A DNA stretch of 64,000 nt from Pseudidiomarina salinarum (lineage in GTDB: Bacteria > Pseudomonadota > Gammaproteobacteria > Enterobacterales > Alteromonadaceae), in contig NZ_JPER01000001.1 of assembly GCF_000753715.1 (NCBI RefSeq), forward strand, positions 620,001-684,000, in the 5' to 3' direction. This document shows positions 9,676-17,789 of this stretch, piece by piece; the first letter of the stretch is position 1; each line of letters opens with the position of its first letter. The translations under genes were made by a program, and so were the position numbers. The notes beneath the pieces were generated by a model that did no database searches, was not told the DNA's origin, and worked only from the letters and a program-made list of their open reading frames with translations.

Positions 9676-10605
9676 TTAGCGTTCCTGTTGACGATGGTGG
9701 CTGTCGCGGTAAAGTTGCGGCGAAACCCCCATGGTTTTTTTAAATAAGCGGGAAAAGTAATAGGGGTCGTCAAACCCCAACAGTTGGGCAATATGGCGCA
9801 CCGAGTCGGTGCTGGTATCCAGCATCTGGCAGGCCAGCCGCACTTTCAGCTGATTAAAGTAACGCATCGGGCTGATGCCGGTGGCCGTTTTGAATTTTTT
9901 ACTGAAATGGTAGCGGGATAAACCGGCCACCGCGGCAAAGTCCTGTAGCGCGAGATTGCGATGGCTGTTGTCCTGCATAAAACGGTCGAGTGCGGCCAGA
10001 TCGAAGCCCGCCGCGGGTTGTGCTGTATCGGATAAACGTGGCACTTCGGCGATTATTCGCTGCAATAGCGTTGCAGCGAGTACGCCAGCCGATAAACTGT
10101 AACGCTGATGTTGCAGGTTCAGCAACTCGGTCACGGACGGGATTAGCTGACGCCAGCGTGCTAAAGTAAGTACCGGTTGCTGTGGTGTAAAATTTAGCAA
10201 TTGCAGGCAGCGAGCGGCAGCGGTGCCATGAAAGTGCACCCAGTAAATACTCCAGGGGTCGTCAGCCTGAGCCTGGTAATGATGTGCAGTATGTGCCGGT
10301 AGCAGCAGCAACTGGCCGGCCTGCAGGAGACCGCTGGCGTGGGGCGTGTGAAACGCACCACGACCACGGTGGCAGAAAATCAGCAGGTAGTCAGTGTGCT
10401 GCTCGCGTTGCACCTGATGCCCGGCGGCATCCACATAGTGACCGTAAGCCAGCGGATAGAGATGCCGCGTCAGGGGATGCTCTGCCAGCTGTTCGGTCAG
10501 CGACAGCGGAAACACGACGCGGGAACTGCCAGCCGGCAACGGCCAGGATGAAGGTTGACTCATAATATAAGGATTTCCAGAAGCCTGGATCGCAATTTTG
10601 TCCAT
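9676..10605 (-). CDS. mmsR: AraC-family transcriptional regulator, MmsR-like
   Basis: The 309-residue protein has an N-terminal AraC-type cupin sensor domain; the segment YWVHFHGTAA near residue 120 is typical. A C-terminal pair of helix-turn-helix motifs follows: FAAVAGLSRYHFSKKFK near residue 225 and IAQLLGFDDPYYFSRLFK near residue 270. It is divergent from the mmsA-mmsB valine operon. In Pseudomonas aeruginosa the AraC-type MmsR activates mmsAB from the same position, hence the name. The effector is unknown here; 3-hydroxyisobutyrate or a related valine intermediate is likely by analogy. An in-frame ATG at 10563 (MSQPSSW) is an equally plausible start, and neither has a clear ribosome site. 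Confidence 0.82.
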   Translation of the reverse strand: MDKIAIQASGNPYIMSQPSSWPLPAGSSRVVFPLSLTEQLAEHPLTRHLYPLAYGHYVDAAGHQVQREQHTDYLLIFCHRGRGAFHTPHASGLLQAGQLLLLPAHTAHHYQAQADDPWSIYWVHFHGTAAARCLQLLNFTPQQPVLTLARWRQLIPSVTELLNLQHQRYSLSAGVLAATLLQRIIAEVPRLSDTAQPAAGFDLAALDRFMQDNSHRNLALQDFAAVAGLSRYHFSKKFKTATGISPMRYFNQLKVRLACQMLDTSTDSVRHIAQLLGFDDPYYFSRLFKKTMGVSPQLYRDSHHRQQER

Positions 10606-10633
10606 TATAGAGGCAAAATCGTCGATGTTAAAG

Positions 10634-10693
10634 GCTCTGCAGTAATGCTCTAATGCGCAATAATTGAAAGTAACTATTATCGAACTCTATTTA
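10634..10693 (+). promoter_or_regulatory. Candidate mmsA promoter and activator region
   Basis: In the divergent gap, TTGAAA at 10664-10669 and TATTTA at 10688-10693 are spaced 18 bases and could form a weak sigma-70 promoter for mmsA. Just upstream GCTCT occurs twice, at 10634 and 10647, in two related AT-containing half-units. Direct repeats next to the -35 box are how AraC-type activators usually bind, so this may be the MmsR site. The match is short and the call is tentative. Confidence 0.3.
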
Positions 10694-10715
10694 TAGAACA
10701 TTGAGGTACAGACAG

Positions 10716-12215
10716 ATGACCAGGAAAGTTCCAGTATTTATCGACGGCGAATTTAAACAGTCGGCCACCGAGCAATGGATTGATGTGACCAATCCGGCGA
10801 CCCAGGAAGTGATCGCCCAGGCCCCGGTGACAACGCTTGCCGAAATGCAGGAAGCGGTAGCGAGCGCAAAAAAGGCCTTTCTGACCTGGAAAGAAACCCC
10901 GGTTTCTGAGCGGGCGCGGGTGATGCTGCGTTACCAGGCCTTACTAAAAGAACATCATGACGAAATCGCCGAGATTCTTGCCGGCGAAACCGGTAAGACC
11001 TTTGACGATGCCAAAGGCGATGTCTGGCGTGGTATTGAAGTGGTTGAGCACGCCGCGAACATTCCGTCACTGCTGATGGGCGAGACGGTAGAAAACGTGG
11101 CCCGCGGTATCGACAGTTACAGCTACACGCAGCCACTGGGCGTATGCGCTGGTATCACGCCGTTTAACTTCCCGGCGATGATTCCGTTATGGATGTTCCC
11201 GCTGGCGATCGCCTGTGGTAATACCTTTATTCTGAAACCATCTGAGCAGGATCCGCTGACGCCAACCCGCTTAGCTGAACTCTTTGTTGAGGCCGGCGCG
11301 CCTAAAGGCGTACTGCAGGTTATTCACGGTGGCAAAGAGCAAGTTGATTTCCTGCTGGATGAGCCGGCAGTACGCGCTATTTCTTTCGTCGGTTCAGTAC
11401 CTGTTGGCCAGTACATCTATCGCCGCGGTACCGAGAATATGAAGCGGGTGCAGGCGTTTGCCGGCGCCAAAAACCATTGTGTGATCATGCCTGATGCCAA
11501 TAAGAGCCAGGTTATCAGCAATCTGGTCGGTGCTTCAGTAGGCGCGGCCGGGCAGCGTTGTATGGCGATTTCAGTTGCCGTATTTGTTGGCGCGGCCCGT
11601 GAGTGGATCCCTGAGATTGCTGCCGAGCTGGCGAAAGTGAAACCAGGCGGCTGGAATGACAAAGGCGCGGCTTTTGGCCCGTTAATCAGCCCGCAGGCGA
11701 AGCAACGGGTTGAGCAGTTTATCAGTCAGGGCGAGAAAGAAGGTGCTGAGCTGCTGGTTGACGGCCGTAACTGCGAAGTCGAAGGCTTTCCAGATGGCAA
11801 CTGGGTTGGACCAACGATGTTCGGTAAAGTAACCACCGACATGGAGATTTATAAAAATGAGATCTTCGGTCCGGTGCTGTGTACTACTGAAGTGAACTCA
11901 CTGGAAGAAGCAATTGCCCTGGTTAACGCCAACCCTTATGGCAACGGCACTTCAATCTTTACCGCCAGCGGCGCTGCCGCGCGTAAATACCAGCATGAAG
12001 TGGAAGTAGGTCAGGTTGGTATTAATATTCCGATTCCGGTACCACTGCCGTTCTTCTCATTCACTGGCTGGAAGGGCTCGTTCTTCGGTGATCTGCATGC
12101 CTACGGTAAGCAGGGTGTGCGTTTTTACAGTGAAACCAAAACTATTACCGCCCGTTGGTTTGAAAGCGATATCGCTGATGCCAGTGGCCCGAATATGACG
12201 ATTCACTTGCAGTAA
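10716..12215 (+). CDS. mmsA: Methylmalonate-semialdehyde dehydrogenase (CoA-acylating)
   Basis: The enzyme oxidises methylmalonate semialdehyde to propionyl-CoA with NAD and CoA, the last step of valine breakdown. From the ATG at 10716 it has 499 residues, the family norm. An upstream TTG at 10701 is rejected because GAGGTA lies seven bases before the ATG. The aldehyde dehydrogenase fold is clear: [15 protein letters not shown] near residue 148, and GQRCMAIS with the catalytic cysteine at about 282. The MMSDH subfamily is recognised by this GAAGQRCMA context. It is the first gene of the valine operon. A second role in acetylating malonate semialdehyde is possible. Confidence 0.95.
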   Translation: MTRKVPVFIDGEFKQSATEQWIDVTNPATQEVIAQAPVTTLAEMQEAVASAKKAFLTWKETPVSERARVMLRYQALLKEHHDEIAEILAGETGKTFDDAKGDVWRGIEVVEHAANIPSLLMGETVENVARGIDSYSYTQPLGVCAGITPFNFPAMIPLWMFPLAIACGNTFILKPSEQDPLTPTRLAELFVEAGAPKGVLQVIHGGKEQVDFLLDEPAVRAISFVGSVPVGQYIYRRGTENMKRVQAFAGAKNHCVIMPDANKSQVISNLVGASVGAAGQRCMAISVAVFVGAAREWIPEIAAELAKVKPGGWNDKGAAFGPLISPQAKQRVEQFISQGEKEGAELLVDGRNCEVEGFPDGNWVGPTMFGKVTTDMEIYKNEIFGPVLCTTEVNSLEEAIALVNANPYGNGTSIFTASGAAARKYQHEVEVGQVGINIPIPVPLPFFSFTGWKGSFFGDLHAYGKQGVRFYSETKTITARWFESDIADASGPNMTIHLQ

Positions 12216-12232
12216 CAGAAGGTGACCAGCTG

Positions 12233-13390
12233 ATGAATTTTGATCTGACAGACGACCAGCAAGCATTTGTTGATACCGCGCGGGCCTTTTCGGATAAAGA
12301 ACTGGCTCCATACGCCGCGCAGTGGGATGAAGAATCCCACTTTCCGCTGGAGGTGTTCCGTAAAGCCGGTGAAATGGGCTTTATGGGCATGTACACCCCT
12401 GAGGAAGCCGGTGGATTTGGCATGAGCCGGCTGGATGCGGCCCTGATCTTCGAACAATTAGCGATGGGCTGTACCGCGACCACCGCAATGATGACCATTC
12501 ATAATATGGTTACCTGGATGATCGGCTCGTTTGGTACTCAGGAAACCATCGAAAAGTGGGTTCCCGAGCTGGTAACCGGTGAAAAACTGGGCTCTTACTG
12601 CCTGACCGAACCCGGTGCAGGCTCAGATGCGGCCAGTTTGCGTACTACGGCCAAGCGCGATGGCGATGACTACGTTATCAACGGTTCAAAAATGTTTATC
12701 TCAGGCGCCGGTGCTACCGATGTACTGGTGGTGATGGCACGAACCGGCGAAGCCGGCCCGAAAGGCATTTCAGCTTTTGCGGTACCAGCGGATGCCAAAG
12801 GGATCAGTTACGGTAAGAAAGAAGCCAAAATGGGCTGGAACGCGCAGCCAACCCGGCTGGTCACCTTTGAAGACGTACGCATTCCTGCTGCCAGTCTGCT
12901 GGGTGAAGAAGGACAGGGCTTTAAATTCGCGATGATGGGGCTGGACGGCGGCCGGATTAATATTGCCGTGTGTTCTGTTGGTACCGCCCAGGCAGCGTTG
13001 AACACTGCCCGCGACTACCTGCTTGAGCGTGAGCAGTTTGGCAAGCAAATTGGCCAGTTCCAGGCGCTGGAGTTTAAGCTGGCTGATATGGCTACTGAAC
13101 TGGTCGCCGCGCGCCAGATGGTTCGCTTAGCGGCATTTAAAGTCGATTCCAATGATCCGGATAAAACCACCTATTGCGCGATGGCGAAACGTTTCGCTAC
13201 TGATGTTGGGTTCCAGGTCTGTAATGAAGCGCTGCAAATCCATGGCGGCTATGGCTATATCAAGGAATATCCGCTGGAACGCCACGTGCGTGACGTTCGG
13301 GTTCACCAGATCCTGGAAGGAACCAATGAAATTATGCGGGTAATCATCGGCCGCCGGCTATTGGCTGATATCGACCGGGCCATTCTCTAA
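12233..13390 (+). CDS. Isobutyryl-CoA dehydrogenase (acyl-CoA dehydrogenase)
   Basis: This 385-residue FAD enzyme probably oxidises isobutyryl-CoA to methacrylyl-CoA in valine breakdown. Family signatures are present: CLTEPGAGSDAAS near residue 122 and the C-terminal LQIHGGYGYIKEYP near 335, followed by ILEGTNEIM, in which Glu362 is the expected catalytic base. The catalytic glutamate position differs from that of LiuA, so the two dehydrogenases in this window are of distinct subfamilies. It lies 17 bases after mmsA and ten bases before the next annotated gap. Branched short-chain substrate choice is inferred from operon context; 2-methylbutyryl-CoA (isoleucine) may also be used. Confidence 0.88.
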   Translation: MNFDLTDDQQAFVDTARAFSDKELAPYAAQWDEESHFPLEVFRKAGEMGFMGMYTPEEAGGFGMSRLDAALIFEQLAMGCTATTAMMTIHNMVTWMIGSFGTQETIEKWVPELVTGEKLGSYCLTEPGAGSDAASLRTTAKRDGDDYVINGSKMFISGAGATDVLVVMARTGEAGPKGISAFAVPADAKGISYGKKEAKMGWNAQPTRLVTFEDVRIPAASLLGEEGQGFKFAMMGLDGGRINIAVCSVGTAQAALNTARDYLLEREQFGKQIGQFQALEFKLADMATELVAARQMVRLAAFKVDSNDPDKTTYCAMAKRFATDVGFQVCNEALQIHGGYGYIKEYPLERHVRDVRVHQILEGTNEIMRVIIGRRLLADIDRAIL

Positions 13391-13415
13391 CCAGATAAGC
13401 ATGCAGGGAGCGACA

Positions 13416-14540
13416 ATGGAAAACGTTGTGTTATTTGATGAAGTTGCTGCGGCCGGTGGGAAACGCATCGGCATTGCCACACTGAATTCAGAAAAATCGC
13501 TGAACGCTTTAAGCCTGGATATGATTGGTTTGCTGCAGCCGCAACTGGATTTGTGGGCCGCGGACGACGATATTGCCTGCGTCTGGCTGCAGGGGGCTGG
13601 TGAGAAGGCTTTCTGTGCCGGTGGCGATATCGTTGCCATGTATAAAGCTATGGTCGATAAGCCGGGGAAACTGGTGGATGAAGTGGCGGACTTTTTTAGT
13701 CAGGAGTATCGCCTTGATTACACCATTCATCGCTTTCCGAAACCCCTGGTGCTGTGGGGCCACGGCATTGTTATGGGTGGTGGTATGGGGCTGATGAATG
13801 GTGCCAGCCACCGCATTGTGACTGAACGGTCACTGCTGGCGATGCCAGAGATTACCATAGGGCTGTATCCGGATGTGGGCGCGACCCATTTCCTGAACCA
13901 GATGCCTGCAGGCTGCGGTTTATTTTTAGGCCTCACGGGTGCCCACATGAACGGTGCGGATGCACTGTTTCTGAACCTGGCAGATTACTTTGTCAGCAGC
14001 GACAGCAAAAACGAAGTACTGGATAAGCTAAAAGCTATTGAGTGGGGTGATACCGCTGCCCTGAATCAGCAGAAAGTCAGCGATGCCATTGACAACATTG
14101 CCCGCCGTGACAGTGGTTTACGGCCGGCGGGACAGGTTGAGGCGCAGCGGGCGCATATTGAGCAGTTGACTGCCGGTAATGATATTGTCGATGTGGTCGA
14201 GGCGATTGTCAGCGATGATACCGATGATAAATGGCTGGCCCGGGCGCGTGCTAATCTTGCCGCGGGCTGCCCGATGACGGCACATATCGTCTGGAACCAG
14301 CTGCAGCATGGCGCTGATTTAAGCCTGGCGGACTGTTTCCGGCTGGAACTGACATTATCGGTTAAATGTGCCATTCGCGGCGATTTTGCTGAAGGTATCC
14401 GGGCGCTGTTAATTGATAAAGATAAACAGCCCAACTGGCAGCATGATTCAGTGGCAGCGGTTAACGCCGCCGACGTGGACGAGTTTTTCACTTCGCCGTG
14501 GCCGGCTGATCAGCACCCGCTAAAAGACCTGGGTAAATAA
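13416..14540 (+). CDS. 3-hydroxyisobutyryl-CoA hydrolase (crotonase fold)
   Basis: The product removes CoA from 3-hydroxyisobutyryl-CoA, giving free 3-hydroxyisobutyrate for MmsB. From ATG 13416 it has 374 residues, which matches the hydrolase and is far longer than a roughly 260-residue hydratase. Crotonase motifs are GEKAFCAGGDI near residue 58 and GHGIVMGGGMGLM near 112, followed by LAMPEITIGLYPDVG, a hallmark of this hydrolase group. I prefer ATG 13416 to ATG 13401 because AGGGAG lies six bases before it. It is the third gene of the valine operon. A hairpin overlaps its stop codon. Confidence 0.9.
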   Translation: MENVVLFDEVAAAGGKRIGIATLNSEKSLNALSLDMIGLLQPQLDLWAADDDIACVWLQGAGEKAFCAGGDIVAMYKAMVDKPGKLVDEVADFFSQEYRLDYTIHRFPKPLVLWGHGIVMGGGMGLMNGASHRIVTERSLLAMPEITIGLYPDVGATHFLNQMPAGCGLFLGLTGAHMNGADALFLNLADYFVSSDSKNEVLDKLKAIEWGDTAALNQQKVSDAIDNIARRDSGLRPAGQVEAQRAHIEQLTAGNDIVDVVEAIVSDDTDDKWLARARANLAAGCPMTAHIVWNQLQHGADLSLADCFRLELTLSVKCAIRGDFAEGIRALLIDKDKQPNWQHDSVAAVNAADVDEFFTSPWPADQHPLKDLGK

Positions 14541-14546
14541 CCCAGG
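14528..14546 (+). other. Perfect hairpin overlapping the hydrolase stop codon
   Basis: CCTGGGT at 14528-14534 and ACCCAGG at 14540-14546 form a perfect 7-base-pair stem with an AAATA loop. The stop codon of the hydrolase lies in the loop and second arm. No U-run follows, so it is not a typical terminator. It could limit read-through into mmsB or act as an mRNA stabiliser or processing site. Confidence 0.5.
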
Positions 14547-14573
14547 CCAATTTAAGAACAGTGAGGACAACAC

Positions 14574-15467
14574 ATGGCTAAAATAGGTTTCATCGGCTTA
14601 GGTAATATGGGCGGCCCGATGGCTGTCAATCTGGTTAATGCCGGCCATAGCGTTAAGGTATTCGATTTATCCGACGCGGCACTTGAGCAGGCGCAGGAAG
14701 CCGGCTGTCAGGTAGCTGAATCAGCCCGCCAGGCGGCTGAGCAGGCTGATTTTGTTATCACCATGCTGCCCGCGGATAAACACGTGCAGGCGGTTTATCT
14801 GGGTGAAGACGGCCTGAATAAGGTACTGGGTAAAGATACCCTGGCCATTGACTGCAGCACCATAAGCGCGGAGACAGCGCGAAAAGTTGCTGCCGGCTTA
14901 GCTGAAGAAGGCATCCGCTTTATTGACGCGCCAGTATCGGGCGGCGTTGCCGGGGCCCGTGCTGGTACGCTTACCTTTATCTGTGGTGGCGAAGCCGCCG
15001 CTGTTGAAAACGCCCGCGCGGTACTGAATGACATGGGTAAGAATGTATTCCACGCTGGCGAAAGTGGCGCCGGCCAGGTGGCCAAGATCTGTAATAATAT
15101 GCTGTTGTCGGTACTGATGGCCGGCACCGCAGAGGCGCTGCAACTAGGTATAGCGCACGGCCTTGATGCGAAAACCCTGTCGGAAATCATGCTGAAGAGC
15201 TCAGGACGTAACTGGACCTTAGAAGTATATAATCCGTGCCCCGGGGTAATGGCTAATGTGCCTTCAAGTAAAGGTTACGAAGGTGGATTTCTGGTTGACC
15301 TGATGAGCAAAGATCTGGGGCTGGCGCAACAAGCTGCACTGGCAAGTGGTGCTATGACTCCGATGGGCTCACTCACGCACAACCTGTATCGTAGCTGGGC
15401 TCAGCTTGGCCATGGCCAGGAAGACTTTTCCAGCATCTTTAAGTACGTTCAACCGAAATCGAAGTAA
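14574..15467 (+). CDS. mmsB: 3-hydroxyisobutyrate dehydrogenase
   Basis: The enzyme oxidises 3-hydroxyisobutyrate to methylmalonate semialdehyde with NAD, feeding MmsA. It has 297 residues. An N-terminal Rossmann domain carries GFIGLGNMGGPMA at residues 5-17. DAPVSGGVAGARAGTL near 118-132 is the substrate loop of the beta-hydroxyacid dehydrogenase family. GQVAKICNN contains the catalytic lysine at about residue 171. A GTGAGGA ribosome site precedes the ATG. It is the fourth gene of the valine operon and lies 11 bases before the short-chain dehydrogenase. Tartronate semialdehyde reductase is a family alternative that the operon context makes unlikely. Confidence 0.94.
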   Translation: MAKIGFIGLGNMGGPMAVNLVNAGHSVKVFDLSDAALEQAQEAGCQVAESARQAAEQADFVITMLPADKHVQAVYLGEDGLNKVLGKDTLAIDCSTISAETARKVAAGLAEEGIRFIDAPVSGGVAGARAGTLTFICGGEAAAVENARAVLNDMGKNVFHAGESGAGQVAKICNNMLLSVLMAGTAEALQLGIAHGLDAKTLSEIMLKSSGRNWTLEVYNPCPGVMANVPSSKGYEGGFLVDLMSKDLGLAQQAALASGAMTPMGSLTHNLYRSWAQLGHGQEDFSSIFKYVQPKSK

Positions 15468-15478
15468 CGGATAACATC

Positions 15479-16243
15479 ATGAAAATTGCCAAAAGTACGA
15501 TTGTAATTACCGGTGGCGCGCAAGGCCTGGGCCTGGCGATGGCGGAACATTTCGCTGCCGAAGGCGCTGCCCTGGCGCTAATCGACATGAATGCCGAAGC
15601 GCTGCAAGAGGCAGAGAGTAGCTGCAAGGAAAAGGGCGCCAGTCAGGTGCGCGGTTACACCCTGAATGTAACGGATGAAGCGGCGGTCGAAGAAGTGTTT
15701 GAGCAGATCAACACGGAATTCGGCGGTATTAATGTGCTAATCAATAATGCCGGTATTTTGCGCGATGGCCTGCTGATTAAATGCAAAGACGGGGAAATTA
15801 CGCATAAAATGCCACTGCAGCAGTTCCAGTCGGTGTTGGATGTGAATCTTACCGGCAGCTTTTTATGTGGTCGTGAAGCGGCAGCACATATGGCCAAAGC
15901 TGGTAACGGTGGAGTGATCATCAATATCTCCAGCGTGGCGCGGGCTGGCAATATGGGGCAGACCAATTATGCTGCAACCAAAGCTGGCGTGGTCGCGATG
16001 ACGGTTACCTGGGCCCGCGAACTGGGTCGTTTCGGGATCCGTTGTGGTGCTATCGCACCGGGATTTATTGAAACGCCGATGACTGCGCAGATGAAACCTG
16101 AAGCCATCGATCGTGCGCTGGGTATGGTACCGTTGCGCCGTTGGGGCCAGCCGGAAGAGATCGCCCATAGTGCCCGCTATATTATTGAGAATGACTTTTT
16201 TAGCGGTCGTGTGGTAGAAATAGACGGTGGAGTTCGGCTATAA
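15479..16243 (+). CDS. Short-chain dehydrogenase, probable 3-hydroxyacyl-CoA dehydrogenase of branched-chain catabolism
   Basis: A 254-residue classical SDR. The cofactor motif TGGAQGLG is at residues 11-18, NNAG at 89-92, and the catalytic Ser151/152, Tyr164 and Lys168 lie in ISSVARAGN and YAATKAG. It closes the valine operon, 11 bases after mmsB. In Shewanella-type branched-chain clusters the gene in this place (ivdG) is annotated as a 3-hydroxyacyl-CoA dehydrogenase thought to oxidise 2-methyl-3-hydroxybutyryl-CoA from isoleucine. That role is inferred from position, because FabG-like SDRs cannot be told apart by motifs. Its partner could be the thiolase at 7643. Confidence 0.82.
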   Translation: MKIAKSTIVITGGAQGLGLAMAEHFAAEGAALALIDMNAEALQEAESSCKEKGASQVRGYTLNVTDEAAVEEVFEQINTEFGGINVLINNAGILRDGLLIKCKDGEITHKMPLQQFQSVLDVNLTGSFLCGREAAAHMAKAGNGGVIINISSVARAGNMGQTNYAATKAGVVAMTVTWARELGRFGIRCGAIAPGFIETPMTAQMKPEAIDRALGMVPLRRWGQPEEIAHSARYIIENDFFSGRVVEIDGGVRL

Positions 16244-16253
16244 CGACTAACTG

Positions 16254-17153
16254 ATGCGAAAATTACCCCCATTAAATGCGCTTAAGGCATTTGAGGCTGC
16301 GGCCCGGCACTTAAGCTTCACCCGCGCCGCCGCCGAGTTGTTTGTCACTCAGGCGGCGGTCAGTCATCAGGTGAAGGCGCTCGAGGAATTTCTGGGGGTA
16401 AAGCTCTTTCTGCGGCGCAACCGCTCGCTGTTGCTTACCGCCGAAGGGCAGACGTACTTTCTTGAACTCAAAGATATTTTTGATGACATCGTACAGGCCA
16501 CTGAGCGCCTTAAAAATGCCAGTTCCCGCGGTTCACTGACGATTTCACTGCCGCCAAGCTTTGCCATCCTCTGGTTTGTACCCCGGCTCAGCCGTTTTCA
16601 TGAAGCCTGCCCGGATATTGATGTGCGCATCCGCGCCGTCGATGAAGTTGACGGCTCGCTGACTGATGACGTCGACGTCGCTATCTATTATGGCGCTGGC
16701 AAGTGGCCCGGCCTGAAAGCTTATAAGCTACATAACGAATTTTTGTTACCGGTATGCTCGCCGCTGCTGCTGAACAGCAACAAGCCGCTACGCGAACCGC
16801 GCGACCTGCTCAACCACACGCTGCTGCACGACGAAACCCGCAATGCGTGGAAAGACTGGTTTAAGCTGGTTGGGATAGATAAAGATAAAGGCGATAACGG
16901 ACCTATTTTCAGCCATTCGAATCTGGCCCTGAAAGCGGCGGTGCATGGACAGGGTATCGCGCTGGCAAACAATGTACTGGTGAAGCCTGAAATTGATGCC
17001 GGGCACTTAATTCAGATTTTTCCTGAAGCCCTGCCGCGCTCAAAATCTTTTTATCTGGTTTGTCGTGACTCCCAGGCAGAAGTAGGTAAAATCGCGACCT
17101 TCCGCAACTGGCTGCTTGGCGTGGTCGAAGAAGAAGAGGACCGCTATGAGTGA
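16254..17153 (+). CDS. gcvA: LysR-family regulator, GcvA type
   Basis: The 299-residue protein begins MRKLPPLNALKAFEAAARHL, followed by FVTQAAVSHQVKALE, the LysR winged helix-turn-helix with the sequence characteristic of the GcvA/AmpR branch. The C-terminal two-thirds is a periplasmic-binding-like effector domain. In enterobacteria GcvA controls the glycine cleavage operon and lies two genes before rlmM, as here. It follows the valine operon by ten bases and overlaps the next gene by eight, so it may be read from the upstream promoter as well. Whether it still controls glycine cleavage in this organism is not visible. Confidence 0.82.
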   Translation: MRKLPPLNALKAFEAAARHLSFTRAAAELFVTQAAVSHQVKALEEFLGVKLFLRRNRSLLLTAEGQTYFLELKDIFDDIVQATERLKNASSRGSLTISLPPSFAILWFVPRLSRFHEACPDIDVRIRAVDEVDGSLTDDVDVAIYYGAGKWPGLKAYKLHNEFLLPVCSPLLLNSNKPLREPRDLLNHTLLHDETRNAWKDWFKLVGIDKDKGDNGPIFSHSNLALKAAVHGQGIALANNVLVKPEIDAGHLIQIFPEALPRSKSFYLVCRDSQAEVGKIATFRNWLLGVVEEEEDRYE

Positions 17154-17784
17154 AGCGCAACGGGTAGCGATTCAGCGCGATCAGGCTGATGGCGCGATAC
17201 GTATCGTATTTGCCCATGGTGCCGGCGCTGGTCTGCAAAGTGACTTTATGCAGTTCATATCGATGGGGCTTGCGTTGCAGGGCATTGAGGTGGTGCGTTT
17301 CAATTTTCCGTACTGGCAGCAGTTTATGGAGCTGGGCGTGCGGCGACCACCGAACCCGATGCCGCAACTTGAGCACTGCATGAAAACAGTGGTGCGCGAG
17401 TTTGCCGACGATAAACCGCTATTTGTGATGGGCAAATCTATGGGTGCCCGCGTTGCTTTCCGGATTGCCGATGAAGTGGGTGCCAGGGCCGCGATTGGTC
17501 TGGGTTTTCCGTTTCATCCGCAGGGCAAGCCGGATCGGCTGCGGCTTGATGATCTGAACAACAGCTGTCAGCAGAACCTTGTTATTCAGGGAACCCGCGA
17601 TAGTCTGGGCCGGCCGGATGAAGTTGCCGGCTACCAACTGCCTGAGAACGTGCAACTGGAATGGCTGGAAAACGGCGATCATAGCCTGCTGCCAACCAAG
17701 CGCAGTGGTTTGCAACGCACGGGTTTATGGCAGAACGCCATTGACCGAATCAGTACTTTCGTAACCGAAGAAATAAACGGGTAA
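17146..17784 (+). CDS. Alpha/beta-hydrolase of unknown substrate (KANSL3/Tex30-like)
   Basis: From ATG 17146 the protein has 212 residues. The start is chosen because AGAGGA lies just upstream and the ATG overlaps the gcvA stop (ATGAGTGA); the longer frame from TTG 17116 would read through gcvA coding sequence. The fold is clear: HGAGAG near residue 24 is the oxyanion loop, GKSMG has the nucleophile Ser98, and Asp152 (TRDSLG) and His179 (GDHSL) complete a plausible triad. There is no signal peptide, so it is cytoplasmic. It replaces the small membrane gene ygdD found between gcvA and rlmM in E. coli. No substrate can be named. Confidence 0.8.
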   Translation: MSEAQRVAIQRDQADGAIRIVFAHGAGAGLQSDFMQFISMGLALQGIEVVRFNFPYWQQFMELGVRRPPNPMPQLEHCMKTVVREFADDKPLFVMGKSMGARVAFRIADEVGARAAIGLGFPFHPQGKPDRLRLDDLNNSCQQNLVIQGTRDSLGRPDEVAGYQLPENVQLEWLENGDHSLLPTKRSGLQRTGLWQNAIDRISTFVTEEING

Positions 17785-17789
17785 TAACT

